Shown here piece by piece: positions 6,598 to 16,755 of a stretch of DNA of 64,000 nucleotides. The position numbers were made by a program, and so were the translations under genes. Source of the stretch: Neptunicella sp048268085 (GTDB taxonomy: Bacteria; Pseudomonadota; Gammaproteobacteria; Enterobacterales; Alteromonadaceae); the NCBI RefSeq assembly GCF_048268085.1, contig NZ_JBLWWF010000024.1:1-64000 (forward strand), in the 5' to 3' direction. Numbering within the stretch: the stretch's first letter is position 1; every line of letters begins with the position of its first letter. Under the pieces are notes generated by a model that did not search any database, was not told the origin of the DNA, and saw only the letters and a list, made by a program, of their open reading frames with translations.

Positions 6598-9042
6598 CTA
6601 TTGATTGATACTTTGCTCGATTTTTTCCGTCAAACTGTCGGTTAATCTGAGCGCTTTTAACAACACCAAAATATTTTCTTCATGCCCATAATTAAAATTA
6701 ACTTGCTCTTGTTGCAGTGGGTTGGTGCCCTGCATGGCAATATCCATATTTAACCATCCATCGGCTGATAAATTCACCGAACTGGTCAAGTTATTAATGT
6801 CCAGATTTTCCAATAAGGATAATTGCTTTTGTATCTCAGGTTGCTGAGCTTTAAGTGCCGTAAAGGCCTGATTATCACTAATCACTAACTTGCCCGCGCC
6901 CTGATTACTTAATTTGCCATTAACAATGGAAAAACGCCCCTGTTGAAGATGTAACGGTAAATGGCCTTTAATCAACCCCGTCACCTCAATTCCCGACTGT
7001 TTTTGCAACGCCAATATCTTAGCCGTATCGATTTTGGTTAAATTAAGCAATGCCGTTTGCTCTCGCCCATCCAACCATAGTTGGTCAACGACAAATTGAC
7101 CATCAAAAATGCTGCCACGCAAATCACTAATACTAAATTGGCTATTGGTACCTCGCAGTTGACCCTGTATATCACTAATCAGGACTCCGGCATCAATATT
7201 TTTAATATGCAGCGTAGAGGGGGTTAGCTGAAGTCCCGCTGAATCAAATTCAAATTGGGACTGATAACTGGCCTGGCTAATCACACTATCTTGATATTCC
7301 AGCGAGACCTGATGCATTTCGACTGAACCACTAGCCTGCCAAGTGGATAAATTGGCCATAATATTGGCATTCATCTGACCGGATTGAATAGTCATCTCCG
7401 GCAGCCATTGCTGACTAATGTCAGCCAAAGCAGGCAACGGCTGATCAACTATTTTCAACTCTGCTTGTTGATTATGGGTGGTCAAGGTAGCGTACCATCC
7501 GCTATTCAATTTAAGGTCGTGGTGGCTAGTCACGTTTTGCTCATCCCGATTAATCTGCAACTGATGTTTTATTTGGATAGCCCCCAGCATATGGTTGGCA
7601 TAATCAATATCGGCGATGTGTGATTGACCAGAGACATCAAAAAGGGTTAACCCCTTGATGCCAATATCAAGCTGGCTTTCCAGTCCAGTCATATTCAACG
7701 ATGATTGCGTTAACGAGGCAATTTTACTGTTAAGCGTCACTTGCAATTGTTGACTTGTGCTACCACTGAGCGTGAACTGGGCATTCATATCTTGCAGCAC
7801 GCTTTGCTGTTGCAATAACTCAGGAACATTAACCCTGCCGCTGGCGCTAATCGCACCATCGGGTTGTAATTCAACCTCAAAATCAGCATCCAGATTCGGC
7901 ACTGACCCGCCTGCCCAATTCAATTGGGTAAGCTGCACGTGATTATCTTGACTGTTTAATTGCAGTCCTTGCGAGCTAAATTGCCAATGACCTGACGACT
8001 GCATCTTTCCCTGCCCCAACTCAAGATTGTCCACCTTGCCGTTAAGTTGATATTGACTGCTCAGGGTGCCATCAAAACGCCATTCCAGATTACTGAGTTG
8101 TAACGCCAAACTAACGGCTTTATTGCTCGTGCCCAATTCGGTTTGCGCATCAATCATCACTGTTCCGCTTTGCAACGCCTGTTCGGTTATTGACAACACC
8201 TCAGGAAAAGCGGCAGTAAATTTAGTAAATCGCAGGGGGTCAGGAACCTTCTGCAAGGCCGCACATGTTGGCATATCACCGCGCAATTCAAACTGGCGTA
8301 AATCCATTTCAGCGCTGCGATTAAGCCAATCTGCGTTGAATCCGATCGCTCCTTGACCTGCAACATTAATATTGCAGTTTTCCAGTTGCACCTGTTGTTG
8401 CAGCGCTAATTGACTCTGACTGCGAAAAAACTGTCCATCAAAACTCACCTTCGTAGCAATGGGCGCTTGTAACAATGTGGCATCGAATTGGTCACTCGGG
8501 AATTGAGCGCTTAACTGGGCAATATCCTGTAAATGCCAATTCAGCTGAGCGTTTAAGCTCCCCTTTTGCAGCGTTAGCAGGGCATGCCAATCAGCATCCA
8601 GTTGCCATTGATTAGGCGCAGTTTGCGTTATCGTCAATTGCACAGGTTGACGCAATAGGGGAGATTCGACCCGCAAGTTTTGCACCTGCAATTGAGGTAA
8701 ATTTGCTGGCAAGGTTAAATCAATGCGTGAATGGCTATTCTGATTTGTAGATGACGTTGATGACGGTGTGATCGTCAGAATCGCCTGTTCGATTGCCACA
8801 AGGTTAGCACCACGATTCCAACGTAGATGATAGGCTTCTAATCTCCCCTGGCTATGCTGCAGGCATAAATGCGCCACATCAATGTTCAATGAACGATCCA
8901 GACTCCATTGCAGACAATTAAGCTCAATGTCATCAGGTGCCAGATACCAATTAACCGCGCCACGCACTAATGCCGCACGTGAAAACCATCCCCCAAGCAA
9001 AAGCACTATCAACAGGATTAGTGCAACCCATCGTTTTTTCAT
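6598..9042 (-). CDS. ydbH: YdbH family intermembrane phospholipid transport protein
   Basis: 814 residues (E. coli about 880). An N-terminal membrane anchor (about 5-25) is followed by a long, low-complexity beta-rich periplasmic region with many Gln/Leu/Asn repeats and a C-terminal domain typical of YdbH (around 640-790, including SNQGAGKLVISDNQAF). YdbH, TamB and YhdP are AsmA-like proteins that carry phospholipids across the periplasm to the outer membrane. The downstream ynbE and ydbL confirm the assignment. The gene is transcribed away from the DUF808 gene, and both promoters lie in the short gap 9043-9174. Confidence 0.9.
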   Translation of the reverse strand: MKKRWVALILLIVLLLGGWFSRAALVRGAVNWYLAPDDIELNCLQWSLDRSLNIDVAHLCLQHSQGRLEAYHLRWNRGANLVAIEQAILTITPSSTSSTNQNSHSRIDLTLPANLPQLQVQNLRVESPLLRQPVQLTITQTAPNQWQLDADWHALLTLQKGSLNAQLNWHLQDIAQLSAQFPSDQFDATLLQAPIATKVSFDGQFFRSQSQLALQQQVQLENCNINVAGQGAIGFNADWLNRSAEMDLRQFELRGDMPTCAALQKVPDPLRFTKFTAAFPEVLSITEQALQSGTVMIDAQTELGTSNKAVSLALQLSNLEWRFDGTLSSQYQLNGKVDNLELGQGKMQSSGHWQFSSQGLQLNSQDNHVQLTQLNWAGGSVPNLDADFEVELQPDGAISASGRVNVPELLQQQSVLQDMNAQFTLSGSTSQQLQVTLNSKIASLTQSSLNMTGLESQLDIGIKGLTLFDVSGQSHIADIDYANHMLGAIQIKHQLQINRDEQNVTSHHDLKLNSGWYATLTTHNQQAELKIVDQPLPALADISQQWLPEMTIQSGQMNANIMANLSTWQASGSVEMHQVSLEYQDSVISQASYQSQFEFDSAGLQLTPSTLHIKNIDAGVLISDIQGQLRGTNSQFSISDLRGSIFDGQFVVDQLWLDGREQTALLNLTKIDTAKILALQKQSGIEVTGLIKGHLPLHLQQGRFSIVNGKLSNQGAGKLVISDNQAFTALKAQQPEIQKQLSLLENLDINNLTSSVNLSADGWLNMDIAMQGTNPLQQEQVNFNYGHEENILVLLKALRLTDSLTEKIEQSINQ

Positions 9043-9174
9043 GCAATCCCTTTAGTCATCAACTTAGGATACAGTGTGGCACAGACAAGCAGCTTGTTTG
9101 AACAACTGATGCTATTTATCTTGTTGGTTCAATCGTTTAAGCTGCTGCAACATTCAGCGCCCCACGAGGATCCT

Positions 9175-10092
9175 ATGGCCGGAGCCAGTTTACTTACCCT
9201 ACTCGACGATATCGCCGCAGTCTTGGACGATGTGGCATTAATGAGCAAAGTTGCTGCCAAAAAAACCGCTGGCGTATTGGGCGATGATTTAGCTCTCAAT
9301 GCCGATCAAGTTAGTGGCGTCAGGGCAGAGCGTGAATTACCGGTAGTCTGGGCGGTAACGAAAGGGTCCTTACTGAATAAATTTATTCTGGTGCCACTGG
9401 CACTATTACTCAGCTATTTTTTACCCTGGCTGATTACTCCTCTGTTAGTGATGGGCGGTTTATATCTGTGTTTTGAGGGCACCGAAAAAATTATCCATAG
9501 TTTGCATACTCAGCCTAAGGCAGACCGGACGCAGGAAGTCGCAGCCCTGTCGGATCCTGATTTTGATTTAGTCAGCTTTGAAAAGCAGAAAATCAAAGGC
9601 GCCATCCGTACCGATTTTATTCTATCGGCCGAAATTATTGTGATTGCCTTAGGCACTGTCGCTGATACCAGTTTTATTACCCAGGCTATTGTCGTTAGCC
9701 TTATCGCCTTTACAATGACATTAGGTGTATACGGATTAGTCGCCGCCATTGTTAAACTGGATGATGTGGGACTGTATCTGGTGAGAAATAATCCCACGCC
9801 AACGGGGAGCCGGTTCGCGGCCGGTCTGGGTCGTGCGATGATCACTTTTGCGCCCAAATTAATGAAATTTCTAGCTATCGCCGGGACCTTGGCAATGTTT
9901 CTGGTCGGCGGCGGGATCGTTGTCCATGCACTGCCCATCATTCATCATTGGCTGCAAGCTTACCTACCCTTGCATGCTTTACTCGACTTGGCACTTAACC
10001 TTGTTGTCGGCCTAATCAGTGGTGCATTGGTGGTATTAGTCGTCAATGGCTGGCAAAAGCTGTTCGGAAAAAATCATCCCAGTGACGTCTAG
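9175..10092 (+). CDS. yedI: DUF808 inner-membrane protein (YedI family)
   Basis: 305 residues from ATG 9175, the same length as E. coli YedI. This start is preferred over GTG 9076 because GAGGA lies 4 nt upstream and the family begins MAGxSLLTLLDDIA. Conserved stretches include AAKKTAGVLGDDLALNA and VSGVRAERELPVVWAV, followed by about five to six membrane helices between 80 and 300. Function of the family is unknown. The stop codon overlaps that of the convergent lipoprotein gene in the tetranucleotide CTAG. Confidence 0.9.
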   Translation: MAGASLLTLLDDIAAVLDDVALMSKVAAKKTAGVLGDDLALNADQVSGVRAERELPVVWAVTKGSLLNKFILVPLALLLSYFLPWLITPLLVMGGLYLCFEGTEKIIHSLHTQPKADRTQEVAALSDPDFDLVSFEKQKIKGAIRTDFILSAEIIVIALGTVADTSFITQAIVVSLIAFTMTLGVYGLVAAIVKLDDVGLYLVRNNPTPTGSRFAAGLGRAMITFAPKLMKFLAIAGTLAMFLVGGGIVVHALPIIHHWLQAYLPLHALLDLALNLVVGLISGALVVLVVNGWQKLFGKNHPSDV

Positions 10093-11240
10093 TGCAGCAA
10101 GGCTAATTTGGTTAAATACTGATTACTTTGCTGCTGATCCACCGCATAACGCTTGGCAAGGTTCAAATTACGCCGGGTTTCATCCACTTTACCCAGCTCA
10201 AAGTAGGCTTTAGCCAAACCAAAATAAAAGTGGTGATCATACTGATTAAGGGATTTGGCTTTTCTAAAATGTTGAATGGCTTTTTGCCAGTGACCACTCT
10301 GGTATTCCTGTTGACCAAGAAAGTAATGATAATAAGGATTGGACTGGCGCTGTTTATTTATCCGCGAGCGAATATCATTGGCTTGCTCAATCCTGCCAGT
10401 ATGCTCGAATAACACCACCATATTATCCAGAATATTGCGGTTATCCTTTTCCAATTCCAATCCGGCCAAATAGGTTTGTTCCGCCCAGTCATTGTGGCCA
10501 CTCATACGATACAACACGCCCAGATTACTTAGACCGGAAACATAGTCAGGATCGGTCAACAAGGATTGGCGAAAATACGCATAAGCACGATTAAAATCCT
10601 TTGCCACCAAGGCTTCAGCGCCAATATTATTATAAAACATTGCTAACGCCGTTTGTTTGCTAATCCAGTTTTTTTGAAAACGACTACTGGCGAAACTGTT
10701 ACTAAAATCCACTTCAATGCTATCAATGCTGTATGCCTGTCCTTCATTGACTGGGGTTTTAGCCGTGATAAATAAATTGACATGACCATTCAAAAAGTTC
10801 ACATCATCCCGTAAATTCCAGAACTCAGGAATCGTCACATCCTGAAACACCACATTCAAGCCAACATATTTAGCCATAGAATAGGCCAAAATGGACATGG
10901 AGAGGCAGTTCGCCGTTTTACTGCTAAATGTCTGGCTCGCCACACTATTAGCGTCGGTTTGATAAAGGAGGTTAACCTTGTTCGGACTAAAGAGTTGGTC
11001 GGATAGTTGATTCATACGATCAACCGGTTTATCCAGAATTAAGATGTTGTTATCGAGGTAATTGGTTACTGCCTGATCCAGTTGAAATACCTGCTGTTCG
11101 GTTTCCACTGGTATTTGCTCAAAACCGCTATAAGCCTCATCGTGTAAAAACTGATCAGCTTTAACAACCTCGGTTTGCGGAGCCGTAGCACAACCAATCA
11201 GCCCGCCAATCAACAGTAATACAAACAATTTACGACACAT
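10089..11240 (-). CDS. Lipoprotein with transglutaminase-like and TPR domains
   Basis: 383 residues. Lipobox LIGC (Cys17). Residues about 95-190 carry KTANCLSMSILAYSMAKYVGLN and a later NGHVNLF, matching the Cys and His of transglutaminase-like (papain-fold) domains. From about 205 to the end there are four to five tetratricopeptide repeats (AEALVAKDFNRAYAYFRQSL, GLSNLGVLYRMSG, YHYFLGQQEYQSGHW). A protein-binding periplasmic or outer-membrane lipoprotein is inferred. Enzymatic activity is uncertain, as the acid residue is not evident. Convergent with yedI. Confidence 0.75.
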   Translation of the reverse strand: MCRKLFVLLLIGGLIGCATAPQTEVVKADQFLHDEAYSGFEQIPVETEQQVFQLDQAVTNYLDNNILILDKPVDRMNQLSDQLFSPNKVNLLYQTDANSVASQTFSSKTANCLSMSILAYSMAKYVGLNVVFQDVTIPEFWNLRDDVNFLNGHVNLFITAKTPVNEGQAYSIDSIEVDFSNSFASSRFQKNWISKQTALAMFYNNIGAEALVAKDFNRAYAYFRQSLLTDPDYVSGLSNLGVLYRMSGHNDWAEQTYLAGLELEKDNRNILDNMVVLFEHTGRIEQANDIRSRINKQRQSNPYYHYFLGQQEYQSGHWQKAIQHFRKAKSLNQYDHHFYFGLAKAYFELGKVDETRRNLNLAKRYAVDQQQSNQYLTKLALLH

Positions 11241-11459
11241 ACTTTTACCTCCGCACTTATTTGTATAGGCCTTAATTTAACGCCATTTATTCCAGCTTAG
11301 GCAACCTGCAGAATTTAGCCACTTTCAACAATATTTTGTGTTGTCATTAAAACTACACATTTATGTCATTAAATTGAGCGGCTAACGACAGCAATGAGGG
11401 ACGAGGGGTAATTACTGGATGGAATCATCAGCCTACTTTAAATCAAGATGTAACTCAGC

Positions 11460-13253
11460 ATGCTCACAGAACTAAAAAAAATACTGGCACTCGAATCCGT
11501 TTCATCTCTTTATCAGCCCATTATTGATAAGTACTCCGGTGAAATATTTGCTTATGAAGCTTTAAGTCGCGGTCCTTCCGACAGCGTTTTACACTCGCCA
11601 ACCCAGTTATTCGAACACGCCCGACAGCATAATTTGCTCAGCGACATGGAAAATATCTGTCGTAAACGTGCGGTGCAAGGTTTTGTAAAACAACAATTAC
11701 CGGGCAAACTGTTTATTAATATTTCGCCCGAAGCGCTGGAACAAGCGAATCATCAAAAGGGCCGTACCATCGAGTTACTTACCGAATACGGCTTAACCAC
11801 CAGTCAAGTGGTAATAGAACTGACCGAACAACATGCCGGTACCGATGAAACCGTATTGCTCAACGCTTTGCGTCATTATCAGGAAATGGGATTTGCCATT
11901 GCATTGGACGACTTGGGCGCAGGTTATTCATCGTTACGACTGTGGTCACAAGCCAAACCGGAATTTGTAAAAATTGACCGACACTTTATTGAAAATATCG
12001 ACACCGATAACACCAAGCAGGAATTTGTCCGTTCTTTTGTTGAAATTGCCCAATCGATGCATTGCAAAGTCATCGCCGAAGGGGTGGAAACCCAGGATGA
12101 ATTTGAGTATCTGTGCCGGTTAAAAATCGATTATTTTCAAGGCTATTATTTTTGCCGCCCCCAGACCAAACCGCCCACCAGCATTCAACTTGATAGCGCT
12201 GCACAGCCCCTATCCAAACGCAGCAAAAACTATGTTAGTGCCAATAATCTGGTGGTGCATTCGATTAGCGTACCGGAAAATGTGAATACCAATACGGTCG
12301 TACAGTTATTTCAGGATCGGCCCAATATTAATTCCATCGCCGTACTCAATGGCAAAAAAGCCGTCGGTATTGTTCATCGCAGTGAGCTGCTTGGTCTGTT
12401 TAGTAAACCTTTCGGTCGTGATTTATATGGCAAGGCACCGGTGGCTAACATGATGGAACGTAAACCGCTAACGGTAGATTCAACGCTGAGTATTGATCAG
12501 GTCAGTCGCCTGGTTACCTCTCGTGCCCGCTATCATCAGGAAGATGATTTTATTATTTGTAAAAACGGGGATTTTGTCGGCATTGGACTGGTGATAGATT
12601 TACTTAAACAAATTACCGAAGCGCAAATTAAACAAGCACGGCATTCCAACCCGTTAACTCAACTGCCCGGTTTAGTGCCCATTAACGACTGTATCGAACA
12701 GTTGATCCGGGATGAACGAAAATTTGTCGTCACCCATTTTGATATTGATCATTTCAAACCTTTTAACGATGTATACGGTTTTGCGAAAGGGGATGAAGTA
12801 TTGCTGGCATTAGGTCAATGCTTGCAGAAATTTGCCTCCAGCAGTTTGGATACCGTTGGTCACATTGGTGGCGATGATTTTATCGTCTTATGGAACAGTG
12901 CAGACTGGCAGGATCGGATAAACAATATTGTGCAGTGTTTTAGTCATTCTGTTGCCGATTTTTATCAGCCTGAGCACGTCAGAATGGGCGGATTTGTTTG
13001 CCCTGACCGCTATGGGGAATCACGTTTTATTCCATTAACCACGTTGTCTGTCGCGGCGGTTGAAATTGAACGGGGTTCACACCAGAGCGCTTTTGAAGTG
13101 TCCAGTTGTTTATCACCGCTAAAACATGCGGCCAAACAACATCAAGGACATTCAATGGCCGTCAATCAACTCTCCGCGGTGAGCGCTATCGGCCAACAAA
13201 AGCCCAAATTACTGTCTTCCAATGGCGTCAATGCAATACCGGTAACGTCATAA
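11460..13253 (+). CDS. EAL-CBS-GGDEF cyclic-di-GMP protein
   Basis: 597 residues, no membrane helix, so cytoplasmic. EAL domain about 5-245 with the motif set intact (YEALSRG with E33, FINISPEAL, ELTEQ, LDDLGAGYSSL, VKIDRHF, AEGVET), predicting phosphodiesterase activity. A pair of CBS domains (about 265-385) probably senses adenosine nucleotides. A C-terminal GGDEF domain (about 395-530) has GGDDF instead of GGDEF and no upstream RxxD inhibition site, so it is likely weak or regulatory. A terminator follows at 13265-13291. Confidence 0.88.
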   Translation: MLTELKKILALESVSSLYQPIIDKYSGEIFAYEALSRGPSDSVLHSPTQLFEHARQHNLLSDMENICRKRAVQGFVKQQLPGKLFINISPEALEQANHQKGRTIELLTEYGLTTSQVVIELTEQHAGTDETVLLNALRHYQEMGFAIALDDLGAGYSSLRLWSQAKPEFVKIDRHFIENIDTDNTKQEFVRSFVEIAQSMHCKVIAEGVETQDEFEYLCRLKIDYFQGYYFCRPQTKPPTSIQLDSAAQPLSKRSKNYVSANNLVVHSISVPENVNTNTVVQLFQDRPNINSIAVLNGKKAVGIVHRSELLGLFSKPFGRDLYGKAPVANMMERKPLTVDSTLSIDQVSRLVTSRARYHQEDDFIICKNGDFVGIGLVIDLLKQITEAQIKQARHSNPLTQLPGLVPINDCIEQLIRDERKFVVTHFDIDHFKPFNDVYGFAKGDEVLLALGQCLQKFASSSLDTVGHIGGDDFIVLWNSADWQDRINNIVQCFSHSVADFYQPEHVRMGGFVCPDRYGESRFIPLTTLSVAAVEIERGSHQSAFEVSSCLSPLKHAAKQHQGHSMAVNQLSAVSAIGQQKPKLLSSNGVNAIPVTS

Positions 13254-13264
13254 AATTGGCAAAA

Positions 13265-13291
13265 AAATCCCCCGCAATAGCGAGGGATGAA
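13265..13291. terminator. Bidirectional terminator between the EAL-CBS-GGDEF gene and mscS
   Basis: ATCCCCCGC-AATA-GCGAGGGAT forms a hairpin with one mismatch, with an A-run before it and an A/T-rich tract after it. It can serve both convergent genes. Confidence 0.65.
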
Positions 13292-13309
13292 ATAAAAATC
13301 CTAGACTAA

Positions 13310-14143
13310 TTAGTCTGATGTGGCTTCTTTGCTGATATGCACATCCATTTGCGGGAACGGAATGCTAATACCTTCCTGATCAAAGCGTAATTTCACCGTT
13401 TCATGAAAATGCCAGTACACAGGCCAGTAATCACCCGAATTAACCCAGGGACGCACAATAAAATTAACACTGCTATCGCCTAATTCGGATACCGCAATCA
13501 CCGGTGCCGGTTCAGCTAATACACGCTCATCCGAGGCAATAATCTCTTCCAATACTTTCTTGGCTTTTAATAAATCATCACCGTAGCCAATTCCAAACAC
13601 CATATCCACACGACGGGTGGGCTTAGCCGAATAATTGGTAATATTGCCCCCGTAGATTGCACCATTAGGCACAATAACCTGCTTGTTATCACCAGTACGG
13701 ATTTGCGTATTAAAAATACTGATCCCTTCTACAATGCCGGTTGCGCCACCGGCTTCAATGAAGTCACCGGTCTTAAACGGACGGAACACCAGTAACATGA
13801 CACCGGCCGCAAAATTTTGTAGTGAACCTTGCAACGACAAACCAATGGCCAAGCCTGCCGCACCTAACAATGCCACCAACGATGTCGTATCGACCCCTAA
13901 TTCGTTTAATGACGCCACGATAACAAAGAGCATCAAAACGGCATGAGCGATGGCCTGAATAAAGGCGATAAGCATATCTTCATACTTCGCCTTGCGTAGC
14001 ACTTTACCTAACAACCCGGTTAAAACATTAACGACAATCCGGCCGATGATATAAATAATAATCGCCAGACCAATGTTGATTGCCCACGGAATCACGTAGG
14101 TATCCATCATTTGCTGCATTTGTTCTTGATCAAAGTCAAACAT
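13310..14143 (-). CDS. mscS: Small-conductance mechanosensitive channel
   Basis: 277 residues from ATG 14143 (GGAG upstream); the frame extends to 14173 but without a ribosome site. Membrane helices at about 16-42, 60-80 and 84-118. The third, pore-lining helix carries the Gly/Ala pattern GAAGLAIGLSLQGSLQNFAAG typical of MscS, followed by FRPFKTGDFIEA and the beta domain. Length matches E. coli MscS (286). It opens on osmotic downshock to release solutes. Monocistronic, 79 bp downstream of the SDR gene. Confidence 0.92.
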   Translation of the reverse strand: MFDFDQEQMQQMMDTYVIPWAINIGLAIIIYIIGRIVVNVLTGLLGKVLRKAKYEDMLIAFIQAIAHAVLMLFVIVASLNELGVDTTSLVALLGAAGLAIGLSLQGSLQNFAAGVMLLVFRPFKTGDFIEAGGATGIVEGISIFNTQIRTGDNKQVIVPNGAIYGGNITNYSAKPTRRVDMVFGIGYGDDLLKAKKVLEEIIASDERVLAEPAPVIAVSELGDSSVNFIVRPWVNSGDYWPVYWHFHETVKLRFDQEGISIPFPQMDVHISKEATSD

Positions 14144-14222
14144 GTTTGTGCTTCTCCATAAGTAACTATACAAAGTATATTTAATCGCAGTGTATTGAGC
14201 TTATAACGTTTTTATCCGATGG

Positions 14223-14972
14223 TTAACTCATTTTTGCTAACCAACTCAATGGAGCTACTTTTAAGATAAAACGCATCCATGCCCAGGGCCAAACGGGCAC
14301 AAATGCGCTGGCTTTTTCAGACTCAATGGCTTTTAGCATAGCTTGGCAACCAGTTACCGTATCGACCATAAACGGCACTTTTTTGACTTTTTCATTGATT
14401 TCACTACTTATAAAACCAGGATGCAGGGTGGTTACTTTTATTGGGGTTCCCAATAAATCGACCCGCATACCTTCACTTAATGACGATAAAGCGGCTTTGC
14501 TGGCGGCATACACCGTGAGTGCACGACGAAATCCCCGGATAGCACTAAACGACGAAATAGTCACTAAATGGCCATGACGTTGTTTACGGAAAATTTCCAA
14601 CGCGGCTTCACATTGCGCCAGTGCCGAGACGAAGTTCGTTGTTGCGGTTTGTTTATTCGCCTCAAAATAACCGGTACCAACGGATGCTCCTTTGCCCATA
14701 CCGGCATTAACGATAATTCGATCCAACTGCCCAAGCTCAGCTTCAAATTCGCGAAATACGGTAAACACCCGATCATGATCATTCACATCCAGTGCTTTAA
14801 TCAGCACCGTGATACTGGGGTACGCTTTTTTTAACTCTTGCTGTAATTCTTGCAGGTTTTCAACACGTCTGGCGCATAAGGCTAAATTACGTCCTTTAGC
14901 TGCAAATTGACGAGCCATTTCTCGCCCTAATCCCGAACTGGCACCCGTAATTAAAATGTTTTTTCTACTCAT
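14223..14972 (-). CDS. Short-chain dehydrogenase/reductase, last gene of the acyl-CoA operon
   Basis: 249 residues. Rossmann cofactor site GASSGLG (10-16), NAG (89-91), catalytic Ser near 141 and YAASK (Tyr155, Lys159). An Arg-Arg pair at 35-36 (CARRVENL) after the second strand favours NADP(H). A hydrophobic C-terminus suggests membrane association. Last of five leftward genes with an acyl-CoA dehydrogenase and an APH-type kinase, so an oxidation or reduction of a hydroxy- or oxo-acyl compound is likely. Substrate unknown. Confidence 0.85.
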   Translation of the reverse strand: MSRKNILITGASSGLGREMARQFAAKGRNLALCARRVENLQELQQELKKAYPSITVLIKALDVNDHDRVFTVFREFEAELGQLDRIIVNAGMGKGASVGTGYFEANKQTATTNFVSALAQCEAALEIFRKQRHGHLVTISSFSAIRGFRRALTVYAASKAALSSLSEGMRVDLLGTPIKVTTLHPGFISSEINEKVKKVPFMVDTVTGCQAMLKAIESEKASAFVPVWPWAWMRFILKVAPLSWLAKMS

Positions 14973-14983
14973 TATTTTCTCTT

Positions 14984-15679
14984 CTATTTATAGCTAATGA
15001 GATGCTGATATTCGCCTTCAAACAAGCTATGTTCATTTAGACTGGATAACACTAAGCCGTTACGACTGACAAATAACTTAGTCACACCACCATTATTCAG
15101 GGTCCAATTTAGACGTAACATATTTTTTGGTGCGATACCCAGTAACTGCTGGCTGACCAAACTAATCGGCCCTCCGGATGTAAATACCAAAACCCGTTTT
15201 TTACCTTGTGCAGCAACCAGTGTATTAGCCAAAGCAAGCTTTATCCGCGCCACAAACTGAGGCCAACTTTCGCTGTAATCACTATCATGCTCACCACTCA
15301 TCCAACGACGGATAGCACCATCAAATTCTTGCTGGAAAGCCAATTCGGGATGGGCAAATTCGGCAAGATATGTGCTGATTTGTTCTGAGGAAGCAAAATG
15401 GGGATTATGTTTAAGCAATATTTCTTGATGGTTGTATTCACGCCATTGAGTATCTTCTGTTGTCTCAATATTTAATTGGACAAACTCAGCCATACAATGC
15501 TGCATGGTCTGAATATGCCGTTGCATTCCACCATGAATCACTTTATCAACACTGGCCAAACGTTGCTGTAACCCTTCTCCCAAGCGTTTAGCTTGCTTTA
15601 TTCCTAGTGGAGATAACTGGTCATATTCATCCGCACCAAACGATGCCTGTCCATGACGGATAAGGTAAATACTGGTCAT
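14984..15679 (-). CDS. Histidine phosphatase family protein
   Basis: 231 residues. N-terminal RHGQASFG (catalytic His9, Arg8), second Arg near 54 in HGGMQRHIQT, and a late block with SGGPI in place of the usual GxxI. It belongs to the phosphoglycerate-mutase/SixA superfamily. It starts at the last base of the APH-type gene and lies 11 bp before the SDR gene, so it belongs to the operon. The late His that usually follows a strand (normally HG) is replaced by Ser-Gly in TSGGPI, so activity may be altered. It might dephosphorylate an intermediate made by the neighbouring kinase, which is inference. Confidence 0.82.
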   Translation of the reverse strand: MTSIYLIRHGQASFGADEYDQLSPLGIKQAKRLGEGLQQRLASVDKVIHGGMQRHIQTMQHCMAEFVQLNIETTEDTQWREYNHQEILLKHNPHFASSEQISTYLAEFAHPELAFQQEFDGAIRRWMSGEHDSDYSESWPQFVARIKLALANTLVAAQGKKRVLVFTSGGPISLVSQQLLGIAPKNMLRLNWTLNNGGVTKLFVSRNGLVLSSLNEHSLFEGEYQHLISYK

Positions 15680-16755
15680 TATGCAAGACCTTTACTGGAT
15701 GCCCGAATCACTTTTCGACAACGCCACATCAAATAATGGACGTACAACCAAAAATGCTTAAATGCCGGATTGCGGGTTTGTTTGTGGTGATAGCGATAAT
15801 ATATTTGTTGGGCAATCGCTGCCAACCGAAATAAGCCGTACACTTCATAAAAAGCAAAGTCAGCTACATCAACGTCCATTTTATCGCAGTAATAGGCGAT
15901 AATCTGTTTACGAGTCAGCATGCCTTTTACATGCGTTGGCTGACGGCGCGTGGCCTGCGCCATGAAATCATCGTCCGCTTCTACCCAATAGGCCAAACTA
16001 TTGCCCAAATCCATCAGCGGATCGCCGAGTGTCGCCAACTCCCAATCCAGTACCCCGATAATTTGAGTGGGATCATCAACATCCAGCACTAAATTATCCA
16101 AACGGAAATCATTATGGGTCAGACAAATACGCTCTTTATCTGGCATATTTTCCTGCAACCAGCGGATGACTTTTTTACCTTTGGGCACATTCCAGCTGCG
16201 GGCCTTCTGGTAACGCTCGCACCAGCCGTCAATCTGTCGTTTGGTATATCCTTTTCCCTTCGCTAAATGTTGCAAGTCTGCCGCTACAATATCTACCTGA
16301 TGTAACTCAATTAATGCGTCAAGCGCGTTGGTGCAGAGCTGTTTAGCGTCGTCCGAACTGAGTTTCAGTCCTACGGGGAAATTACGCCGAGGCACGATGC
16401 CGTCGAGCTTTTTCATCACATAAAATTCGGTCCCAATGATGTTGGTATCTTCGCAATAGGCCAGCATGGTGGGAACATAAGGAAAAACAGGCTTTAATGC
16501 GTGCTGTAAACGAAATTCACGCCCCATATCATGCGCGCCTTTAGCTTTGGTTCCCGCCGGGGCACGACGTAAAATTAATTGTTGATTGTCAAAGGTTAAA
16601 CAATAGGTCCAGTTAGAGGCACCACCAGAATATTGGTTAACCTGCACGTCACCCTGCAAATCATCAATATGCTGATGCAACCATGGGATAAGAGTCTCTA
16701 GCGGTAGCTCTTCACCACTGCGTATTTGACCGGCTTTATCTAATAATTCAGTCAT
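15679..16755 (-). CDS. APH-type phosphotransferase of the ACAD10/11-LvaA group
   Basis: 358 residues. Nucleotide-loop region GGASNWTY (44-51), the catalytic loop HNDFRLDN (214-221) and the metal-binding DWE (237-239) show an intact aminoglycoside-phosphotransferase-like kinase. Although called choline/aminoglycoside kinase in many genomes, proteins next to acyl-CoA dehydrogenases resemble the kinase part of mammalian ACAD10/11 and LvaA of Pseudomonas putida, which phosphorylate the 4-hydroxyl of 4-hydroxyacyl-CoA. Its start overlaps the upstream SDR stop by 4 bp. Confidence 0.85.
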   Translation of the reverse strand: MTELLDKAGQIRSGEELPLETLIPWLHQHIDDLQGDVQVNQYSGGASNWTYCLTFDNQQLILRRAPAGTKAKGAHDMGREFRLQHALKPVFPYVPTMLAYCEDTNIIGTEFYVMKKLDGIVPRRNFPVGLKLSSDDAKQLCTNALDALIELHQVDIVAADLQHLAKGKGYTKRQIDGWCERYQKARSWNVPKGKKVIRWLQENMPDKERICLTHNDFRLDNLVLDVDDPTQIIGVLDWELATLGDPLMDLGNSLAYWVEADDDFMAQATRRQPTHVKGMLTRKQIIAYYCDKMDVDVADFAFYEVYGLFRLAAIAQQIYYRYHHKQTRNPAFKHFWLYVHYLMWRCRKVIRASSKGLA

